Assembly: GCA_903900905.1 (NCBI GenBank) | Contig: CAIUPC010000309.1 | Coordinates: 1 to 37,311, forward strand | Reading direction: 5' to 3' | Origin: an uncultured Acetobacteraceae bacterium | Lineage (GTDB): Bacteria; Pseudomonadota; Alphaproteobacteria; Acetobacterales; Acetobacteraceae | DNA: 37,311 nt | In this document: positions 9,306 to 17,461 of the stretch, piece by piece | Position numbering within the stretch: position 1 is the first letter of the stretch | Layout: every line of letters starts with the position of its first letter | Position numbers and translations under genes: made by a program | The notes under the pieces: model-generated | The model's database searches: none | What the model saw: only the letters and a program-made list of their open reading frames with translations | What the model was told of the DNA's origin: nothing

Positions 9306-10430
9306 ATGATCCGGCTTCGTTCAATCACCATCCTGGCCGGGCTGCTGGCCCTCGCCGGCTGTAAGAAGACCAATCAATACGCCGCGCCGCCGCCGCCCAA
9401 GGTGACCGTCACCCTCCCCGTCTCCCGCCCGGTCATCCGCTACCTGGAGGCGACCGGCACCGTCACCGCCATCGCCTCGGTCGATCTGGTCGCGCGGGTG
9501 CAGGGGTTCCTGCAGGACATCAGCTACACCGACGGGGCCGTGGTCAAAGCCGGCGACGTGCTGTTTACCGTTGAGCCCTTGCCCTATCAGGCCCGTTTGC
9601 AACAGGCCCAGGCAGCGGAGGCCGGGGCCAAGGCGCAGCTCACCAACGCCGAATCCACCTTCGCCCGGCAGCAGGAGCTGCAGAACCGGCAGGTCTCGTC
9701 GGTCCAGGCCCTCGATGAAGCACGGGCGCAGCGCGACAATGCCCGCGCCGCGGTGCTGCAGGCGGAGGCCAATACCCAGCTTGCCGCCATCAATTACACT
9801 TACACGCGGGTGCAGGCGCCCTTTGACGGCCGGGTCACCGCGCATCAGGCCTCGGTCGGGCAGCTTGTCGGCACCACGCCGACACCACTCGCGACGCTCG
9901 TGCAGGTGCGGCCGATCCAGGTGACGTTCAGCGTGAGTGAGCAGGACGTGCAGCGGCTGCGCGCCGATGGGGCGAAGCGCGGGGAGCGTGGGCCGAATGT
10001 GCCCACGATCAAGCTGGAGTTGGGTCTGCAATCGGAAACCGGCACCCCGCATCGCGGCCAGCTGGACTATATCTCCCCTGTCGTTGATCCCACGACCGGC
10101 ACCATGACCGCGCGCGGGGTGCTGGAAAACGAGGAACTGACGCTGGTACCTGGCTACTTCGCCCGCGTCCGAGTACCGGTTGGCGAACCCACCACCGCGC
10201 TGCTGATCCCCGACGCGGCGCTGAATGCCGGGCAGAGCGGGCGCTACGTCCTCGTTGTCGGCGACGACAACGTGGTGGCGCTGCGCCCGGTCACGGCCGG
10301 CGGGCTACAGGATGGGTTACGGGTGATCGAGAGCGGGCTGAAGCCGGATGACAAGGTCATCGTCTCCGGCCTGCAACGGGCGTCCCCCGGGCAGAAGGTG
10401 GAAGCCGCCCTGACGGACGCCAAGCGGTGA
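9306..10430 (+). CDS. RND efflux periplasmic adaptor (membrane fusion) lipoprotein
   Basis: About 374 residues, HlyD/AcrA-type adaptor that links an inner-membrane RND pump to an outer-membrane channel. Of three possible starts I prefer the ATG at 9306. It gives a classic lipoprotein signal with lipobox 'LAGC' (Cys19), and GGAG lies 9 nt upstream. Upstream starts at 9282 (GTG) and 9291 would place extra residues before the signal. The lipoyl half-motifs ('[23 protein letters not shown]' region and '[12 protein letters not shown]') flank an alanine- and glutamine-rich coiled coil, followed by the beta-barrel and membrane-proximal domains. Its stop overlaps the pump gene start (GTGA), so the two are translationally coupled. 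Confidence 0.92.
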   Translation: MIRLRSITILAGLLALAGCKKTNQYAAPPPPKVTVTLPVSRPVIRYLEATGTVTAIASVDLVARVQGFLQDISYTDGAVVKAGDVLFTVEPLPYQARLQQAQAAEAGAKAQLTNAESTFARQQELQNRQVSSVQALDEARAQRDNARAAVLQAEANTQLAAINYTYTRVQAPFDGRVTAHQASVGQLVGTTPTPLATLVQVRPIQVTFSVSEQDVQRLRADGAKRGERGPNVPTIKLELGLQSETGTPHRGQLDYISPVVDPTTGTMTARGVLENEELTLVPGYFARVRVPVGEPTTALLIPDAALNAGQSGRYVLVVGDDNVVALRPVTAGGLQDGLRVIESGLKPDDKVIVSGLQRASPGQKVEAALTDAKR

Positions 10431-13400
10431 TCGCCCGCTTCTTCGTCGATCGCCCGGTACTGGCCAATGTGCTGGCGATCCTGTTCGTGCTGATTGGCGG
10501 CGTCGCGCTGTTCGGGCTGCCGGTGGCGCAGTTGCCCGACGTGGTGCCGCCCACCGTCCAGGTCACCACCCGCTATCCGGGTGCGAGCGCCCAGGACGTC
10601 ATGAACACCGTCGCTTTGCCCATCGAGCAGCAGGTGAACGGCGTGCGCGACATGCTGTATATGCAGTCCAACAGCACCGCCGATGGCGGCTACTCCCTGA
10701 TCGTCACCTTCAAGATCGGCACCGACCTCAATTTCGCGCAGGTGCTGGTGCAGAACCGGGTCGCCAGCGCCATGGCGTCGTTGCCAGCCTCGGTGCAGGC
10801 GCAGGGCGTGGTGGTGCAGCAGAAATCCACCGCGATCCTGGAGATCGTGGCCCTCAGCGCGGCGGACAGCCAATATGACAGCCTGTTCCTGAGCAACTAC
10901 GCCGCCATCAACCTGCAGCAGGAACTGTCCCGCATCCCCGGTGTCGGTAATGTCGCGGTGTTCGGTGCCGGGCAATACGCGATGCGGATCTGGCTCGACC
11001 CCAGCCTGATGAAGGCGCGCGGCCTGACGGTGCAGGAAGTCACCTCCGCGTTGCAGCAGCAATCCGCCCAGGTCACCGCCGGCCAGATCGGCGCCCCACC
11101 GGCGCCGGGGGATCAGGCCTTCCAATATACGCTCAACGTCGCCGGGCGGCTGAACGATCCGGGGGAATTCGCCGATGTCATCGTCAAATCCGGCAGCGGC
11201 GGCGCGGTCACCCGCATCCGCGATATCGGCCGGGTGGAGCTGGGCGCGCAATCCTATGGCCAGTCCTTCGCGCTGAACGACAAGCCCGCCGCCGGCATGG
11301 CCATCTTCCAGGCGCCCGGCGCCAATGCGCTGGACGTGGCCAAGGCCGTGAACGCCAAGATGGCGGAACTCGCAAAAGCCTTCCCGCCGGGCATCACCCA
11401 TTCCGTGCCCTTCGACACCACCAAATTCGTCACCGCCTCCGTCCATGAGGTCTACCAGACCCTGCTGGAGGCCGGCGGCCTGGTGCTGATCGTGATCCTG
11501 GTGTTCCTGCAGGACATCCGCGCCACGCTGGTGCCGGCGACGACGGTGCCGGTGACCATTATCGGCGCCTTCGCGGCGATGGCGGCGTTCGGCTTTTCGG
11601 TGAACCTGTCGACGCTGTTCGCCTTGATCCTCGCCATCGGCATCGTCGTGGATGATGCCATCGTGGTGGTGGAAAGCGCGGTGCATCACATCGAATCCGG
11701 GCTGAGCGGGCGCGACGCCGCCGTGAAGGCGATGGATGAGCTGTTCGGGCCGATCATTGGGATTACGCTGGTGCTGATGGCGGTGTTTATCCCGGCCTCG
11801 TTCCTGCCAGGTCTGACGGGCAAGCTCTATGCCCAGTTCGCTTTGGTGATCGCGGCCACCGCGATCATCAGCGCCATCAATGCCGCGACCCTGAAACCCA
11901 CCCAATGCGCGCTCTGGCTGCGGCCCTTCGTGCCGATGGCGGAGCGCAACTGGTTCTACCGCGGCTTCAACGCGATCTATGACCGGGCCGAACGCGGCTA
12001 TGTCCGCTTGGTCGGGCGCATGTCGCGCCGGGCGGGAATCATGGCGGTGCTGGCGCTGCTGGTCATGGGCGGCGGGATGTATGGGCTGAGCCAATTGCCA
12101 ACGGGATTCCTGCCGCTAGAGGATCAGGGCTACATGCTGGTCGCCGTGCAGTTGCCCGACGGCGCGGCGGTGGGGCGGACGCAGGCGGTGCTCGACCGGG
12201 TGCAGCGCGCGGCTCGGTCGGTGCCGGGCGTGGCCGACGTGGTCTCGATCTCCGGCATTTCGCCGCTGGATAACAACGCGTCACTGGCCAATGCCGGCGT
12301 GGCCTATGTGATCCTCAAGGACTGGGGGGAACGGAAAGATCCGTCTCAGGGCCTGCGCGGGATTTTTGAAGCGCTGACCGCCGCTTTGGCCCCAATTGAG
12401 GAGGCCAATTGCCTCGTAGTCCCGCCGCCGCCCATCCAGGGCATCGGCAATGCCGGTGGGTTTTCGATGCAGTTGGAGCTGCGAGACGGCAGCGCCGATT
12501 TCGCCAAGCTGCAGGCCCTGGCGCGCACCGTCGTGGGCAATGCGCGGACCCAATCCGGGCTGGCGCGCGTGAACGCGCCGTTCCGGGCGGAGGTACCGCA
12601 GCTGTCGGTCGCGGTGGATCGGGTGAAGGCGGAGACGCTGAAAGTCTCCACCGGGCAGGTGTTCCAGACCCTGTCGACCTATCTGGGATCGAGCTTTGTC
12701 GGCCAGATCAACAAGTTCGGCCTGACCTTCCAGGTCTATGCCCAGGCGGACCCGAAATTCCGCCTGCTGCCGGCGGATATCGAGGCACTGCCGGTGCGCA
12801 CCGCCTCCGGCGCCATGGTGCCGCTTGGGACGATCGTGACGATTACGCCCTCGGTCGGGCCGTCATTGATCCAGCTGTATAACCTGTATCCCTCCGCCAC
12901 GATTATCGGTGGCGCGGCGCCGGGGTTCAGCTCGGGCGAGGCGATGGGGCTGATGGAAGATGTGGCGGCACAGGACCTGCCACCCGGCACCGCCACCGAA
13001 TGGACGGCGATGTCGTATCAGGAGAAAGCCGTCGGCAACCAGATGTACTACGCCTTCGGACTGGCGATCCTGCTGGTCTATCTGGTGCTGGCCGGGCAGT
13101 ACGAGAGCTGGCTGGCCCCGATTTCGGTGGTGCTGGCGGTGCCGCTGGCGCTGCTGGGCCCGGTCGCGGCGCTGACGGCTTTGGGGGTGGACAACAACCT
13201 CTATACCCAGATTGGGCTCATGCTGCTGATCGCGCTGGGGGCGAAGAACGCCATCCTGATCGTGGAAGTCGCGCGCGAACTGCGGGAGAAGCATGGCAAG
13301 CCGATCATGGAGGCGGCGATTGAGGCGGCCCGGTCGCGGTTCCGGGCGATTTTGATGACCTCGTTCTCGTTTATTCTGGGGGTGCTGCCGCTGGTCTTCG

Positions 13401-13564
13401 CGACGGGCGCGGGGGCGAATGCGCGCAAGTCGATCGGGCTGACGTCCGCGACGGGGATGCTGGCCTCGACGTGCCTGGCGGTGCTGTTCGTGCCGTGCTT
13501 CTTCGTGGTGCTTCAGACGCTGGAGGAGCGGGGGAAGAAGAAGAGGCCTGCGTCAGCGGGGTAG
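10427..13564 (+). CDS. RND multidrug efflux pump, HAE1 family inner-membrane subunit
   Basis: 1,045 residues, AcrB/MexF-like proton-driven pump. The start '[18 protein letters not shown]' is the typical first transmembrane helix. The proton-relay residues are visible as Asp409-Asp410 in '[12 protein letters not shown]' and Lys940 in '[12 protein letters not shown]', almost at AcrB numbering. Two large periplasmic loops and about twelve transmembrane helices are expected. The start GTG overlaps the adaptor stop by 4 nt. No outer-membrane factor gene follows; the next gene is convergent, so the pump probably shares a TolC-like channel encoded elsewhere. Substrates cannot be predicted; the MexF/OqxB-like look of the N-terminus is an impression, not a measured relationship. 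Confidence 0.95.
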   Translation: MIARFFVDRPVLANVLAILFVLIGGVALFGLPVAQLPDVVPPTVQVTTRYPGASAQDVMNTVALPIEQQVNGVRDMLYMQSNSTADGGYSLIVTFKIGTDLNFAQVLVQNRVASAMASLPASVQAQGVVVQQKSTAILEIVALSAADSQYDSLFLSNYAAINLQQELSRIPGVGNVAVFGAGQYAMRIWLDPSLMKARGLTVQEVTSALQQQSAQVTAGQIGAPPAPGDQAFQYTLNVAGRLNDPGEFADVIVKSGSGGAVTRIRDIGRVELGAQSYGQSFALNDKPAAGMAIFQAPGANALDVAKAVNAKMAELAKAFPPGITHSVPFDTTKFVTASVHEVYQTLLEAGGLVLIVILVFLQDIRATLVPATTVPVTIIGAFAAMAAFGFSVNLSTLFALILAIGIVVDDAIVVVESAVHHIESGLSGRDAAVKAMDELFGPIIGITLVLMAVFIPASFLPGLTGKLYAQFALVIAATAIISAINAATLKPTQCALWLRPFVPMAERNWFYRGFNAIYDRAERGYVRLVGRMSRRAGIMAVLALLVMGGGMYGLSQLPTGFLPLEDQGYMLVAVQLPDGAAVGRTQAVLDRVQRAARSVPGVADVVSISGISPLDNNASLANAGVAYVILKDWGERKDPSQGLRGIFEALTAALAPIEEANCLVVPPPPIQGIGNAGGFSMQLELRDGSADFAKLQALARTVVGNARTQSGLARVNAPFRAEVPQLSVAVDRVKAETLKVSTGQVFQTLSTYLGSSFVGQINKFGLTFQVYAQADPKFRLLPADIEALPVRTASGAMVPLGTIVTITPSVGPSLIQLYNLYPSATIIGGAAPGFSSGEAMGLMEDVAAQDLPPGTATEWTAMSYQEKAVGNQMYYAFGLAILLVYLVLAGQYESWLAPISVVLAVPLALLGPVAALTALGVDNNLYTQIGLMLLIALGAKNAILIVEVARELREKHGKPIMEAAIEAARSRFRAILMTSFSFILGVLPLVFATGAGANARKSIGLTSATGMLASTCLAVLFVPCFFVVLQTLEERGKKKRPASAG

Positions 13565-13581
13565 TTGGGACCTGTCCAGCA

Positions 13582-13609
13582 CGTCATGCCGATCTCCGTC
13601 GGCATGACG
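13582..13609. repeat. palindromic intergenic repeat, short copy
   Basis: A perfect 11-bp inverted repeat (CGTCATGCCGA / TCGGCATGACG) with a 6-nt spacer lies 17 bp after the pump stop. It is between convergent genes and may also end transcription. It shares its ends with the longer repeats at 21830 and 31015. Confidence 0.8.
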
Positions 13610-13645
13610 CATGTACGGGGGCAGGCGGTCAGCCGCAAAGTCCCC

Positions 13646-14452
13646 TCAAACCACCTCATCCGTCCAGACCGTGAACCCCGCCAGCGTGTTCTGCCCGAAG
13701 GCAGTGCACAGCGGCACATCCACCGCATCGCGCCCGCGCGCGACCAGGATGCGGCCGATACGGGGGACGTTGTTGCGGGGGTCGAAGGTGTGCCACTTGC
13801 CGCCCAGATAGGCCTCAAACCAGCCGGCGAAATCGGGCGGTGTGACCGGGCCGGGCACATCGATATCGGCAAGGTAGCCGGTGCAGTACCGCGCCGGGAT
13901 GTTCATGCAGCGGCAGAGCGCCACCGCCAGATGCGCGTAATCGCGGCAGACCCCGACCTTCTCATGGAACACGTCCCAGGCCGTGCGCGTGGCGCGCGCC
14001 GCCATGTAGTCGAATTCGATGTGCTTGTTCACGAAATCGCAGATCGCCTGCACCCGCGCCCAGCCGGTCGGCGTCTGACCGAACAGGTTCCAGGCGGTTT
14101 CGGACATGTGATCCGTCTCGCAGTAGCGGCTGCCCAGCAGGAAGACCAGCGTATCGTCGGGCAGATCCTCGACCGCGTGCTGCTGCGCTTCCGGGTGGAC
14201 CTCGTCGTGCAGACCGCTGTCCTGGATGATGGATTTGGAGTGGATCTTGATCCGCCCCTGTGGTGCCACGATCCGGTTGCACCAATTGCCGAACCCATCG
14301 CGATAACCGCGCACCGGCACCGGCGGGTCGGTCAGAATATGGTCCGGCACCAGCAGGTCGCTGACCCGCGTATGATGCACGTTCAGCGTCAACAACATCG
14401 GTGTCGGCTGGACGCAGTCGAGGGTGATTTCATAGCCGATTTTGATATGCAT
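13646..14452 (-). CDS. transglutaminase-like cysteine protease-fold protein
   Basis: 268 residues, cytoplasmic by appearance (no signal peptide). The transglutaminase core is recognisable from about 130: the nucleophile region 'GVCRDYAHLA' (Cys169) and the 'WFEAYLGGKWHTFDPRN' strand pair with Asp224. The N-terminal 100 residues form the beta-rich domain common in this group. The position that usually carries the catalytic His ('HAWxE') reads 'AGWFE' here, with a His only eight residues after the Glu. Activity is therefore uncertain, although I recall close relatives with a similar substitution. Role unknown; such proteins are often peptidases or amide-handling enzymes. It stands alone, convergent with the efflux operon. 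Confidence 0.85.
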   Translation of the reverse strand: MHIKIGYEITLDCVQPTPMLLTLNVHHTRVSDLLVPDHILTDPPVPVRGYRDGFGNWCNRIVAPQGRIKIHSKSIIQDSGLHDEVHPEAQQHAVEDLPDDTLVFLLGSRYCETDHMSETAWNLFGQTPTGWARVQAICDFVNKHIEFDYMAARATRTAWDVFHEKVGVCRDYAHLAVALCRCMNIPARYCTGYLADIDVPGPVTPPDFAGWFEAYLGGKWHTFDPRNNVPRIGRILVARGRDAVDVPLCTAFGQNTLAGFTVWTDEVV

Positions 14453-14559
14453 GGCGGGCCTTAATGATCGAGACGGGTTGGGAGGTCGAATGCGGCCATG
14501 GGTCTGGCCCGCTGATTATTCGGTGGCTCCCTGTGCGCGCCCACCATCCAATAAGTGTA

Positions 14560-15504
14560 TCAGGTCCGCCCGCGCCGGGTTACTGGAATTGTGTCCGGCG
14601 CGCGCAAAGACAGCACCGGTGAGGCCGCGAATTCGTCCGCCAGGAAATCAATCATCGCCCGCACCTTCGCCGCCAACTGCCGCCGCGACGAATAGACCGC
14701 GTGGATCGGCAATTGCCGCGGTTCGAAATCATCGAGCAGGATATGCACCTTCTGGCGCTCGATCTCATCGGTGAACAACCAGACCGGCACCACCGCGATG
14801 CCGGCACCGCCAATCACTGCCTCCCGCATCGCCTCGGAATTGTCGGCGGAAAAGCGGCCGCGCACATCGACCGCGATCGGGCCAGAGGGGCCTTCGAAGA
14901 ACCAGCGATGGCCGGTCGCCAGCCGCGTATAGACGATGCACTCATGCTGCAGCAGATCGGCTGGCACCAAGGGCGTGCCGTGCCGGGCGAGGTAATCCCC
15001 CGACGCCACCGTCACCCGCCGCGTCGTCCCAATCCGCCGCGCGATCAACGCGGGATCGGCCAGATTGCCGACTCGAATGGCCAGATCCAACCCCTCCCCC
15101 ACCAGATCGACGAAGGCGTCGTTCATGCGCAGTTCGACCTCCACATCGGGAAACCGGGCGAGGAATTCCGGCATCCGCGGCGCGACATGCAGGCGGCCGA
15201 AGGCGACGGGCGTGCCCAGGCGCAACAGCCCGGTTGGCAGCCCGCGGCGGCGGCCGACGCCGTTTTCTGCCTCGGACACCGCTTCAAGCGCGCGTTGCGC
15301 GAGACCATAGAACAGCCGCCCGTCATCGGTCAGAGTGACCGCCCGGCTGGAACGGTTCAGCAACCGCACACCCAGATGGCTTTCCAGCGCGGCGACGGTG
15401 CGGCTGACCGTCGGCTGGGTATTGCCGGTTTCATGGGCGACGGCGCTGAAACTCCCGGTATCCACGACGCGGGTGAACAACCGCATGCCGGTGAGCAGGT
15501 CCAA
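14560..15504 (-). CDS. LysR-family transcriptional regulator
   Basis: 314 residues. The winged helix-turn-helix is at residues 1-60 ('FSAVAHETGNTQPTVSRTVAALE') and the periplasmic-binding-protein-like effector domain follows. The start is a TTG at 15504, chosen because AGAGGAG lies 8 nt upstream and the family normally begins with 'MDxLxxM'; the next in-frame ATG at 15486 would cut the first helix. The gene diverges from the chlorite dismutase/selenoprotein operon with 136 bp between starts. Two dyads lie in that gap, one carrying the T-N11-A core of LysR sites, so it probably controls the operon and itself. The effector is unknown. Confidence 0.93.
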   Translation of the reverse strand: MDLLTGMRLFTRVVDTGSFSAVAHETGNTQPTVSRTVAALESHLGVRLLNRSSRAVTLTDDGRLFYGLAQRALEAVSEAENGVGRRRGLPTGLLRLGTPVAFGRLHVAPRMPEFLARFPDVEVELRMNDAFVDLVGEGLDLAIRVGNLADPALIARRIGTTRRVTVASGDYLARHGTPLVPADLLQHECIVYTRLATGHRWFFEGPSGPIAVDVRGRFSADNSEAMREAVIGGAGIAVVPVWLFTDEIERQKVHILLDDFEPRQLPIHAVYSSRRQLAAKVRAMIDFLADEFAASPVLSLRAPDTIPVTRRGRT

Positions 15505-15519
15505 GGCCGGGACTCCTCT

Positions 15520-15538
15520 CTATACATCAGGTGTATAG
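15520..15538. promoter_or_regulatory. LysR-type dyad (T-N11-A) upstream of the regulator
   Basis: CTATACA-TCAGG-TGTATAG is a perfect 7-bp inverted repeat with a 5-nt spacer that contains the T-N11-A core. It lies 16 bp upstream of the regulator start and overlaps that gene's ribosome-binding region, as expected for autoregulation. A second, weaker dyad (TAGTG-GA-CACTA, 15577-15588) lies closer to the divergent operon. It overlaps a TATAGT box (15575-15580) that may be its -10. Confidence 0.6.
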
Positions 15539-15640
15539 GTGTGATCGGAATTTAGGCCTGTCAGTCGTGCCACGTATAGTGGACACTACGCGCTGCCTTG
15601 GTGTGAGAGCGGGCCTTACAACCAAATACGGAAGCGACGC

Positions 15641-16195
15641 ATGAGCAACAGATTCCGGTTTCTGGGCGGGCAGCGCGGGGTGTGGCGGGTGACCGGGATG
15701 ACCGCGGTCTCCGGCGCCGGGCTCGATCCCGTCGCTGCCGTCGATGTCGTCAACAACGCCAGCCCGGATGTCCCAGATGGCACCAGCTGGGTGTTGCAAG
15801 GCTTCACCAGCAACATCCGCTATGCGACCACCACCGAGTTGCGGACGCTACAAGCGATCCAGCAACCGCCGGGTCGGCCGGATTCCACCCGCGCGGCGCT
15901 GATCCCACTTAAGAAGACCAGCCAATGGTGGGACCTGCCGCAGGACGCCCGCCGCCGCATCTTCGAGGAAACCTCCCACCATACCGAGATCGGCCTGCGC
16001 TACCTCCCGCCCATCGCGCGGCGGCTGCATCACTGCCGCGATCTCGGCGAACCCTTCGACTTCGTCACCTGGTTCGAATGCGCGCCCGAATACAGCGCGG
16101 CCTTCGACGACCTGCTGGCGAAACTGCGCGCGACGGAGGAATGGTCCTTCATCGAGCGCGAAGTGGATATCCGCCTGGAGCGGGCCCACGGCTGA
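15641..16195 (+). CDS. cld: chlorite dismutase-like heme protein, short dimeric type
   Basis: 184 residues, which matches the short dimeric (clade II) chlorite dismutases such as that of Nitrobacter winogradskyi. The C-terminal ferredoxin-like half shows 'HHTEIGLRYLPPIARRLHH' and 'FDFVTWFE'. His114 fits the proximal heme ligand and Arg127 fits the distal arginine; as I recall, these are the same numbers as in the Nitrobacter enzyme. Such enzymes turn chlorite into chloride and O2 using heme b. Presence of the distal Arg favours true chlorite activity over the HemQ-like branch, but this needs testing. No signal peptide. GGAAG lies 6 nt before the ATG. It is the first gene of an operon with the selenoprotein, 20 bp downstream. 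Confidence 0.8.
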   Translation: MSNRFRFLGGQRGVWRVTGMTAVSGAGLDPVAAVDVVNNASPDVPDGTSWVLQGFTSNIRYATTTELRTLQAIQQPPGRPDSTRAALIPLKKTSQWWDLPQDARRRIFEETSHHTEIGLRYLPPIARRLHHCRDLGEPFDFVTWFECAPEYSAAFDDLLAKLRATEEWSFIEREVDIRLERAHG

Positions 16196-16215
16196 ACAAT
16201 CAAGGAGGATGCTGC

Positions 16216-17421
16216 ATGGCACGCCTGGACGACATACCCGAACCAACGCGAACCGCGGTGCGGGATATCCCCTGCCCCGCCTTCGACACCACGCCCTTCG
16301 TCTCCGGCCCGGCTTTGTCCGAGCGCCGGGTCGCCATCGTCAGCAGCGCGGCGCTGATCCAACGCGGCGACAAGCCCTTCGACTTTGGTTCGGGCGAATA
16401 CCGCGCCGTGCCCGGCGGCTGGGATAACGCCGATATCCTCATGAGCCATGTCTCGACCAACTTCGATCGGGCCGGCTTCCAGCGGGATATCAATGTCGCC
16501 TACCCGATCGACCGGCTGCGTGAACTCGCCGCGGAAGGGGTTATCGGCTCGGTCGCCGAGACGCATTTCACGGTGATGGGATCGACCGATCCGGCTGCCA
16601 TGCTGGCCTCCGCCGACGGCATCGCCGCCGCGCTGAAGGCCGACAACGTCAACGCCGCCGTCCTCTGCCCCGTTTGACCGCTGTGCACCCGCGCCGTGAG
16701 CGCGATGGCACATATGCTGGAAGAACGAGGGATTGCGACGACGGTATTGGCGCTGGCGCTGCCTCAGGTTGAGAAAACCAGACCGCCGCGCGCGGTGATG
16801 ACACCGTTCATGCTCGGGCGGCCGCTGGGTGAACCGAACGATGCCGCGTTCCAGCGGCGGGTGCTGCTGCAGGCCTTGAACCTGCTGGAACGGACCGATG
16901 GGCCGATCATCCTTGCGCATTTCGAGGACGACAATCCCAGCTGGTTCGATCGTCTGGACTGGGTGCCGGCGGTATCCCTGCCCACGCCGGGCTCCTACGA
17001 GTCGGCTGCCGCGTGGGAGGCAGCGCTACGGGCCGAGATGGCGTTGGTCCTGCCGGTGTGGGAGCGGTTCAAGACCCGCTTCAACCGCACGACGGTCGGT
17101 CTGGCGGGGCAGCCGCCCCAGGATTGGCCGGCTTTCGCGACATCGTTCCTGGACGGCGCGTTGCCGACGGTGCCGTTGCACGACACGCCGGCCTTGGCGC
17201 TGCGGTTCCTGGCAGACGATCTGAAGGCTTTGTACGGCGAGGCCGTGCAGGCCGATGGCGCGCCGCCCTCGGCACGGCAGATCGACTGGTGGTTCTGGCG
17301 CCAGACGGTGGCCGGGCAATTGCTGATCGCGCTGCGCTCCGCGGCCATGGTCAGTGAGAACAACGCCCTGAAGACGGTGGGCGGGCGCTTCTTCGTGCCC
17401 GTGCCTTTTCTGCCAGTGTGA
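16216..17421 (+). CDS. GrdB-family selenoprotein, in-frame TGA read as selenocysteine (Sec154)
   Basis: 401 residues if the TGA at 16675-16677 is read through. The first part (1-153) carries the pattern of the glycine/sarcosine/betaine reductase selenoprotein B family ('CPAFDTTPFVSGP', 'HVSTNFDRAGF', 'THFTVMGSTDP'). The part after TGA continues in the same frame without a stop as 'PLCTRAVSAMAHMLEERGI', so TGA gives a Sec-Pro-Leu-Cys redox motif where the family has Sec or Cys. AAGGAGG lies 7 nt before the ATG at 16216. The ORF track splits it into 15925-16677 and 16696-17421, which are both partial. A SECIS-like hairpin follows the TGA. The true substrate is unknown; the genuine clostridial enzymes act in amino-acid reductases, but the partner subunits are absent here. 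It sits in an operon with chlorite dismutase, which points to a redox role (inference). A nonsense mutation is the alternative. Confidence 0.82.
16682..16712 (+). promoter_or_regulatory. SECIS-like hairpin directing selenocysteine insertion
   Basis: Four nt after the TGA, TGTGC (16682-16686) pairs with GCACA (16708-16712). After a 3+3 nt internal loop, CGCGC (16690-16694) pairs with GCGCG (16700-16704). The apical loop is CGTGA and carries the GU typical of bacterial SECIS elements. The loop begins 17 nt after the TGA, inside the 16-37 nt range described for bacteria. The hairpin lies in coding sequence, as bacterial SECIS elements do. Confidence 0.7.
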
Positions 17422-17427
17422 TGAAGG

Positions 17428-17456
17428 CCGGCGGAATGCAGCGCGCATTCCGCCGG
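17428..17456. terminator. bidirectional terminator between the selenoprotein and chrA
   Basis: A perfect 12-bp stem (CCGGCGGAATGC / GCATTCCGCCGG) with a 5-nt loop fills the 40-bp gap between two convergent genes. There is no long T tract, but the position and stability fit a shared terminator. Confidence 0.65.
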
Positions 17457-17461
17457 TTCGA

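Noticed and set aside
10244-12094. 616-aa minus-strand ORF, His/Asp/Gln-rich
   Set aside because: It is antisense to the RND genes and has the His/Gln/Gly-rich composition typical of shadow frames.
16675-16677. Nonsense mutation making a pseudogene
   Set aside because: The TGA falls on the family's Sec/Cys column and is followed by a SECIS-like hairpin, with no other stop or frameshift. This remains the formal alternative until selB/selC are found.
16696-17421. Separate 241-aa gene starting at GTG 16696
   Set aside because: There is no ribosome site, the frame is the same as the upstream ORF, and the conserved Cys lies before this start. It is the C-terminal part of the selenoprotein.
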